DNA of 64,000 nt from Anadara kagoshimensis (Eukaryota; Mollusca; Bivalvia; Arcoida; Arcidae). Numbering within the stretch: position 1 is the stretch's first letter; each line of letters starts with the position of its first letter. Shown piece by piece: positions 58,904-64,000 of the stretch. Under the pieces are notes generated by a model that saw nothing but the letters and a program-made list of their open reading frames with translations, did no database searches and was not told the DNA's origin. The translations under genes were made by a program, and so were the position numbers. The stretch lies in contig CM037871.1 in NCBI GenBank assembly GCA_021292105.1, forward strand, positions 37,563,854 to 37,627,853. Reading direction: 5' to 3'.

Positions 58904-59462
58904 GAACAGTTTTAGATTTGCACTACTTGGTTCCAGTTACATCAAGAGACTAGGGAGAGAGGTGGGCACAGGGCCGTTTCAACCAGGGATTGTTAGGTTT
59001 TTTGGAGTGGGAGGTATGCGAGCAGGCAACGTAAAGAGAGAGGTACTGGAGAATGTTTACAGATTTCGTGCTGATTTGGTTTTCGTGCATTTAGGTGGAA
59101 ATAACATTGTTCGTGGATGTGATCCGAATGTTATAGTGCGTGATATTGAGAAGGTGGTAGACTCTTTGCTAGATAGTGGAGTGAAGGCAGTTAGAGTTGG
59201 GGAAATTATTAAGCGTGTTAATTTCAGCAAGGCTCCGGGTGTGGACTTAGTGTTTTACGAGAATATTAGGAAGAAAGTGAACAGGTGGTTGGGGAAGAGG
59301 TTTTCGAAGAGGAAGTGTGTGGATATAGTGCGATTTGATAAACTTAGGTGTCCGTTTGATTATGACAAGGATGGTGTACATTTGAATAGCAGTGGTATGT
59401 GTGTTTATAGTCATCAGATTGGACGTGTTGCTCATGGTGTACGACGGGATTTGAGCCAGTAA
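58896..59462 (+). CDS. SGNH-hydrolase-like (GDSL esterase fold) protein
   Basis: 188 residues from the ATG at 58896, which lies within the last eight bases of the NADAR ORF (ATGCGTAA). SGNH blocks: GSSYIKRLG (12-20, candidate nucleophile Ser13/14), FFGVGGMRAG (35-44, oxyanion Gly), VFVHLGGNNI (62-71, oxyanion Asn) and DKDGVHLNSSG (157-167, catalytic Asp159 and His162). All four blocks are present. SGNH domains occur as accessory proteins in some retroelements (for example Ngaro/DIRS and the ORF1 of some LINEs), so this may be element-encoded. There is no signal peptide. It is intact and has the same strand and composition as the NADAR ORF. Confidence 0.82.
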   Translation: MRKNSFRFALLGSSYIKRLGREVGTGPFQPGIVRFFGVGGMRAGNVKREVLENVYRFRADLVFVHLGGNNIVRGCDPNVIVRDIEKVVDSLLDSGVKAVRVGEIIKRVNFSKAPGVDLVFYENIRKKVNRWLGKRFSKRKCVDIVRFDKLRCPFDYDKDGVHLNSSGMCVYSHQIGRVAHGVRRDLSQ

Positions 59463-60199
59463 CATTTATATTGTGTGTAATGTGAGATGCTGCTTTATTA
59501 TGTCTCTATTTTGTATATATATATATGTCACTTGTATTGTCATTTATCTAAAGGTCATACATGTATTTGATATTTTTGCATATAAATAACGGTGCCTTTT
59601 CTTGTATTTCTAAAATCAATTCACGAAGTATTTTTTCGCAGTTTAAAGACGCGCATATAAACCCCGCCAAAATACTAAATGTTTTACGTTATTTTGTATA
59701 TATTCACTGATTTCTTACATGTAGATATACATGTCCCAGTCAAGGATTCTTTACACTTACATAAAAATATTGTGTGCTGTTAATGATATTTTGTGTCTGG
59801 CCCCGGTTTCTGGGGCCTAGTCTGGTAATATTTTACCTTTATTTTATTTGTTCCCTATGTATATATTGTGTGTTTTGTATGTATTTTTATTTGGGTATGG
59901 TGATTTTATTTTGTTTTACTTTATTTTGTATATATTCACTACACATGTCCCAGTCAAGGTTTCCTTACACTTATATCAAAAAGTTGTGTGATGTTAATTA
60001 GTTTGATTATCTTTTGTGTCTGATTATATTTTATCTTTCAATTAAAGTGTAAGTTAAACGATTTTCGATAATTTGAGTATAAATAGTAAATGCCGTAATT
60101 AAAACAATGTCGAAAACCCCGTGATCGTACATGGTCTCCTTTTCGAGATATACGTGGTGAAACCTCCAATTTTGCACCTGGAAAAATTTGTAATCAAGC
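59463..60199 (+). other. Spacer with a two-copy direct repeat
   Basis: Copies at about 59690-59810 and 59922-60022 share ttttgtatatattcact, catgtcccagtcaagg, ttacacttayat and ttttgtgtctg. They enclose about 110 bases. The motif cccagtcaagg..ttacactta resembles the complement of the shared SINE tail. The ORFs here are chance. Confidence 0.6.
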
Positions 60200-60388
60200 C
60201 TGTACAGGCAACTTCCGGTTTTCGACGATAACACTTGTGACGTTATTAATAAGTACATGTAGCGCGAAAGTGCGCGTGATGCACTAACAACTGTCTGGGG
60301 TACAACGACTGAAAGGTGCGCTTCAGCTCTCTGATCAACGGCGGAATTTACAGGAATACAAAATACTGACAGACTTCAAGGTGTAAAC
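60200..60388 (+). promoter_or_regulatory. Promoter-like segment
   Basis: A locally GC-richer stretch with ACTTCCGG (60211-60218, ETS site), TGACGTTA (60238-60245, CRE-like) and GCGCGAAA (60262-60269, E2F-like). It precedes the candidate first exon at 60389. There is no TATA box, as for housekeeping promoters. Confidence 0.5.
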
Positions 60389-60493
60389 ATGACAGAACAT
60401 TCAGTAAATTTTACGAGCAATACGAAACTGTGAGGTGGAAAATGTATCAGATTCATCAGAAGAAACTGTCTGACAGGGTTAATGCTGTACATG
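60389..60493 (+). CDS. Candidate first coding exon of an unidentified gene
   Basis: ATG at 60389 reads MTEHS. With one base added near 60405 it then reads KFYEQYETVRWKMYQIHQKK and LSDRVNAVH up to a CATG|gtagtg donor (phase 1). As written, the ATG frame stops after 14 codons. The alternative start ATG at 60441 gives MYQIHQKKLSDRVNAVH in the open frame. The peptide looks helical and coding-like, but I do not recognise the family. It joins the 22-base exon at 61595 in frame. Confidence 0.4.
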
Positions 60494-62753
60494 GTAGTGT
60501 ATATTGTAATTTTTACGAACTATTTTCTCATTTTTTACTGCAGATCTACAGTGTATTGTCATTTTTTTATTTCCTTGCGTTTGAGGGTCAATGTTTAATG
60601 AAAGTAGGTGTCTATGTGTCACAACCACACCACATGCACGTTTTAGTACAGGCTACCGGTTCCACATACCACAATCATGACTATGAGCTGACAATCCTAT
60701 TACTAAGTATTTTGCCTTGTACGGGTACAAATTCCAATGCATTCTGGGGTTTTAGGTTTACATTTGTATAGGTTGTTATAACCACTATCTTGGCACTGCT
60801 TGTTAAAATATAATATAGTGCGATATGAAGTTGGCTACTTGCCTTAGGTTTGAACCCCATAATCCTTACTTTCACAACTTGAGCTGATCAGCTAGTGTCA
60901 GTTTCAACATGTCAAAACATCATTTCTTAATAATAATAAAAATAATAATAATTATAAATCTGTTAAAGTCTAGTTTTAAAACATCACCACTCAGGATTAT
61001 ATTTATTGTAAATTGAAAAAAAATGTATTTGATTATTCTTTTCTGTTACATGGGTATCTAAAAAAGACATTCAACGTATCAATCATTAATCAGTTTGTGC
61101 TGTTTAATAGGTATACAGGTGGGAGGATGTACAATTTTGTATCAGGCAGATGAATTGAAATATCCATCATCTCTGAATACCAAAGCTCATGTGTGTATGC
61201 AAATCACTTGTTTTAATCCTGACTGGATAGTAGCTGTTATCCAATTTGTGGTCAAGACAGTCTAATGACCATCTTGTTCTCTGGTAAATATGACATTGTC
61301 CAACTTTCTTTCCAGAAAAACTTATTACACATGTATATGGTTAATCTGCTGTTGTGTCTATCTGTTTTACCCTACCATACACTCTTGATAGCATGTCCTA
61401 CCCCAGGTACCAATTATGTGTCTAATTATGTTGGGTTAGATTTAAATGTAAAAAAAATGTTTTCAAACAATCAAAACTCATTGCACTTTAAATAACTTGG
61501 TATACATAATTATGATATAGCAGAAATAAATGGTTAATTATTTCATTGTTTTCAATGAAGCCTCTTTTAATACTTAAAATATTTCTCTTTTCAGATAAAA
61601 CAAATTGCATAAAAAGGTAATGAAGGCTTAACAAATACAGTATAGCAGTTACATGATGGGGGTTTACATTGGTCTGTCATGATAACAGTGGGGTTCAAAA
61701 TTGACAAGATTTTGACAGTCCTTGTAAATAATGTTATTGTTTATTTAACTTCTTCAGTAGATTTGGGACATATCCTCAGGTGAGTGTCAATTAAGGCATA
61801 TGTGACTCTTGTTTAATATATATAAATAAGGGGTTCAAAATTGCAAAACATATTTTTTTTAATTAAAGGTCCAGGACCTTTTGCCTTTTTTCATGGGTTC
61901 AACATAATTTTTTGAAAGACAAATATCACTGAAAGTTCCATGTGCAATTGAGTTAACATTTGAAAATATGTAATCATTTAAAAAAAAGTAGTATTTTCTT
62001 GTTAAGAGAAACATTTTGGGTCCATCAGACTTTTCAAGTTTTAACTTTTAACTTTTCAAGGGTCCCAACACCCAATATATCCCAGACCAAGACAATTTTG
62101 AACCTCTGTATATTCATAGGTCTCACAGGCCAAATATGGCCAAGTTCTATTTTTCATTATATTGAATAATTCAGAGTTGTATATTTATACTCAGTGCAAA
62201 CAAAGTTGGAGCCCACTGGGGTATATGGGAATCACCCTGTCCATCTGTCCAAATATAATGTACACTCCATATATTCTATGTCTATGGATCAATTTTAATG
62301 AAACTTGCAACAAATGAAAACAACATGAGACAATGTGTTGCATACCAAATTAAGGTGAATAGAACAAGGAATAAATCTTAAAAATGACAACTAGCAAGAT
62401 GGAGGGGGCTGTCTAAAGAGCTGCTCTAGTTATGTGAAGTAAACTTAATATATTGTGTGATTATTACCTTACATTCATGACAAATTCTTGTTTATTTTGG
62501 CTATTGTGTGATTTGTATGATCAAATTCAATAGAAAATACAGTGCATTCATTTATATTTTGATAGGTACACATTCATTGCAGTACAGATTCAACCTGATA
62601 TTGATAGAGAATTCAATATTCAGAGAGGAAGTGAAATATCCGAGACAAGTTTAAAGAAAAAGAAACTATGTATAATATTTCATTTTGTACTAGTCAGCAT
62701 GCATTTATTTATTTAAATTTTTTGTAGTGGTTTAATTACTTCAATATACACAG
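60494..62753 (+). other. Introns of the candidate gene, with element fragments
   Basis: AT-rich. 61829-62107 is a diverged inverted relative of the MITE at 30246-30501 (aggggttcaaaatt .. aattttgaacctctg). 62205-62425 is a ggaatcaccctgt-family fragment. ORFs here are not supported. Confidence 0.5.
61595..61616 (+). CDS. Candidate 22-base microexon
   Basis: Flanked by ctcttttcag and AAAAG|gtaatg, both strong. Entering in phase 1 it reads DKTNCIK and leaves in phase 2, matching the exon at 62754. Confidence 0.4.
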
Positions 62754-62808
62754 CTTAGCATTTAAAGATGACATACTGGACACGAGACAGCTGGACATCA
62801 AGTGCAAG
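62754..62808 (+). CDS. Candidate third exon
   Basis: Acceptor tatacacag. Entering in phase 2 it reads LAFKDDILDTRQLDIKCK and ends AAG|gtctag (phase 0; a weak donor). The other two phases hit stops, and only phase 2 is open. The gene would continue beyond the window. Confidence 0.38.
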
Positions 62809-64000
62809 GTCTAGATTCTCAACTACAGTTTTGCAACCACTTGACCAGATTGTTCAATAACTTTACCAAACTGCAAAAAAGATAAATTATATGTTAGCAC
62901 AAATTTGTCTAATTGAAGAGTAGCAAGGTATTTTCATTACATGCATTTGTTTATGTATCATACATGTATTAAAATTATTGTTGAGAAATAGTTTGTTTTT
63001 ACTACCAGTACTCGGAGTTTTTCATAGATCTTACTCAAAAACTATCTGATTGGAAGGGGGGGTGGTTAATCAGATTTTATGGCACAGGTTCACTGCCACA
63101 AGTACATGTAACAGGTACCCACAATATTGGTACTGGCTAACTTCATCTACACAGCTATCCATAAATAACTATACAATTTTATAGTCAAATTCCATCCATA
63201 TTGCTGATATATCAGAGGTTTTGCAGTATTTTGAAATGGTAATTATGATCTAAATTTTCATGTCATTTTTTTAAAACCAGTTTTCATGGAATTTATTTTT
63301 AATTTGAGAAAAAATATAAAAATCTGTGAAAAATATATTTTCAAGTTAAAAACAATATTTTACCTAAAACAACATTCAGATTTACAAACATGATATTTTG
63401 ATAATGTAATTTTGTGGAGATTTTCTGCCTATAATGAAATGACCAGTTTGAAATGTGTAGACCTATTCCAAGGGGGTTGGTGGCACATTGGTCTCTATTA
63501 CACCTTTTAATTTAAAGGCTTGAATCCCACTTGGGACTGATCCTAGTGTAAAAAAATGTCAATCTGTCTGTTTATGTCAGTGGTTATCTCTAGACACTCC
63601 AGATTCCTCTACATTTTAAAATCATCACCTTGATATAAGTAAAATGATTTTGATTTTGATTGGGTGTACTCCAAAACATATATTTAGGAAGATGCCACTT
63701 GGGACTTATCCTAGTGTGAAAAATTGTCAATCTGTTTGTTGATGTCAGTGGTTTTCTCCAGACACTCCAGTCCAGATTCCTCCAACATTCCAGAGATGTC
63801 CACCTTGATATAAGTAAAATAATTTTGGTTGGATGTAAACTTTACTCCAACACATATTTAGAAAGAGGTATCTATGGCCTGACTTTGATATGTACAAAAT
63901 GATTCCATAGAAGCTTGGCTCTGTGCATGTAGGTACTTAGTGCAAGCATATATAAGAGTGGCTTTAATTGATAGCTAACAACATTTGTATAGGTTGCTGC
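62809..64000 (+). other. Repeat-bearing right edge
   Basis: Contains two SINE family 2 copies in plus orientation (about 63470-63660 and 63690-63850; gtcagtggtt.tctc.agacactcc and cacctTgatataagtaaaat). No exon was recognised. Confidence 0.6.

Noticed and set aside
62567-62680. Possible exon after tttgatag (RYTFIAVQIQPDIDREF)
   Set aside because: Open frame, but its possible donors leave phases that hit a stop in the next candidate exon; not compatible with the 61595/62754 chain.

Overview
The window is eukaryotic nuclear DNA, most likely from a bivalve or related mollusc. The base composition is AT-rich, the genes are short exons split by long introns, and tRNA-derived SINEs, small inverted-repeat transposons and a pearl/Helentron-like element with a tandem core are all present. 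The species assignment is inference; the rest is read from the sequence.

Layout. (1) 1-3418, minus strand: the first four coding exons of a CIB2/CIB3-type EF-hand protein gene, running off the left edge. (2) 3419-8479: intergenic DNA with SINEs, simple repeats and a MITE. (3) 8584-35547, plus strand: one four-exon gene for a secreted cysteine-rich protein with a single IGFBP-N-type domain (exon 1) and a second Cys-rich region (exons 2-4). Its first intron holds a 2.9-kb pearl/Helentron-like element with sixteen 145-bp units. (4) 18802-52828: a giant imperfect inverted repeat (arms about 17.05 and 16.94 kb, 30-bp centre at 35855-35884). It duplicates exons 2-4 in reverse and ends exactly at a run of 1000 N (52829-53828). 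Exons 2 and 3 each lack one base in the left arm but are intact in the right arm, so at least part of this structure looks like an assembly or polishing problem. (5) 54481-57350: a HECT-like fragment followed by a Mutator-like (MULE) transposase with a D-D-E triad, frameshifted in its N-terminal half and open in its catalytic half, then five 118-bp tandem units. (6) 58229-59462: a tail of an unidentified ORF, a NADAR-domain ORF and an SGNH-hydrolase-like ORF, the last two overlapping by 8 bases, all intact and in tandem. (7) 60200-62808: a promoter-like segment and three phase-compatible candidate exons of an unidentified gene. (8) The rest is repeat-rich DNA.

How the parts relate: the CIB-like gene and the IGFBP-like gene look like ordinary host genes on opposite strands, about 5.2 kb apart start to start. 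The segment to the right of the gap is a separate contig piece dominated by mobile-element genes. The NADAR-SGNH bicistron is the most unusual coding arrangement, and the fold-back is the most unusual structure.
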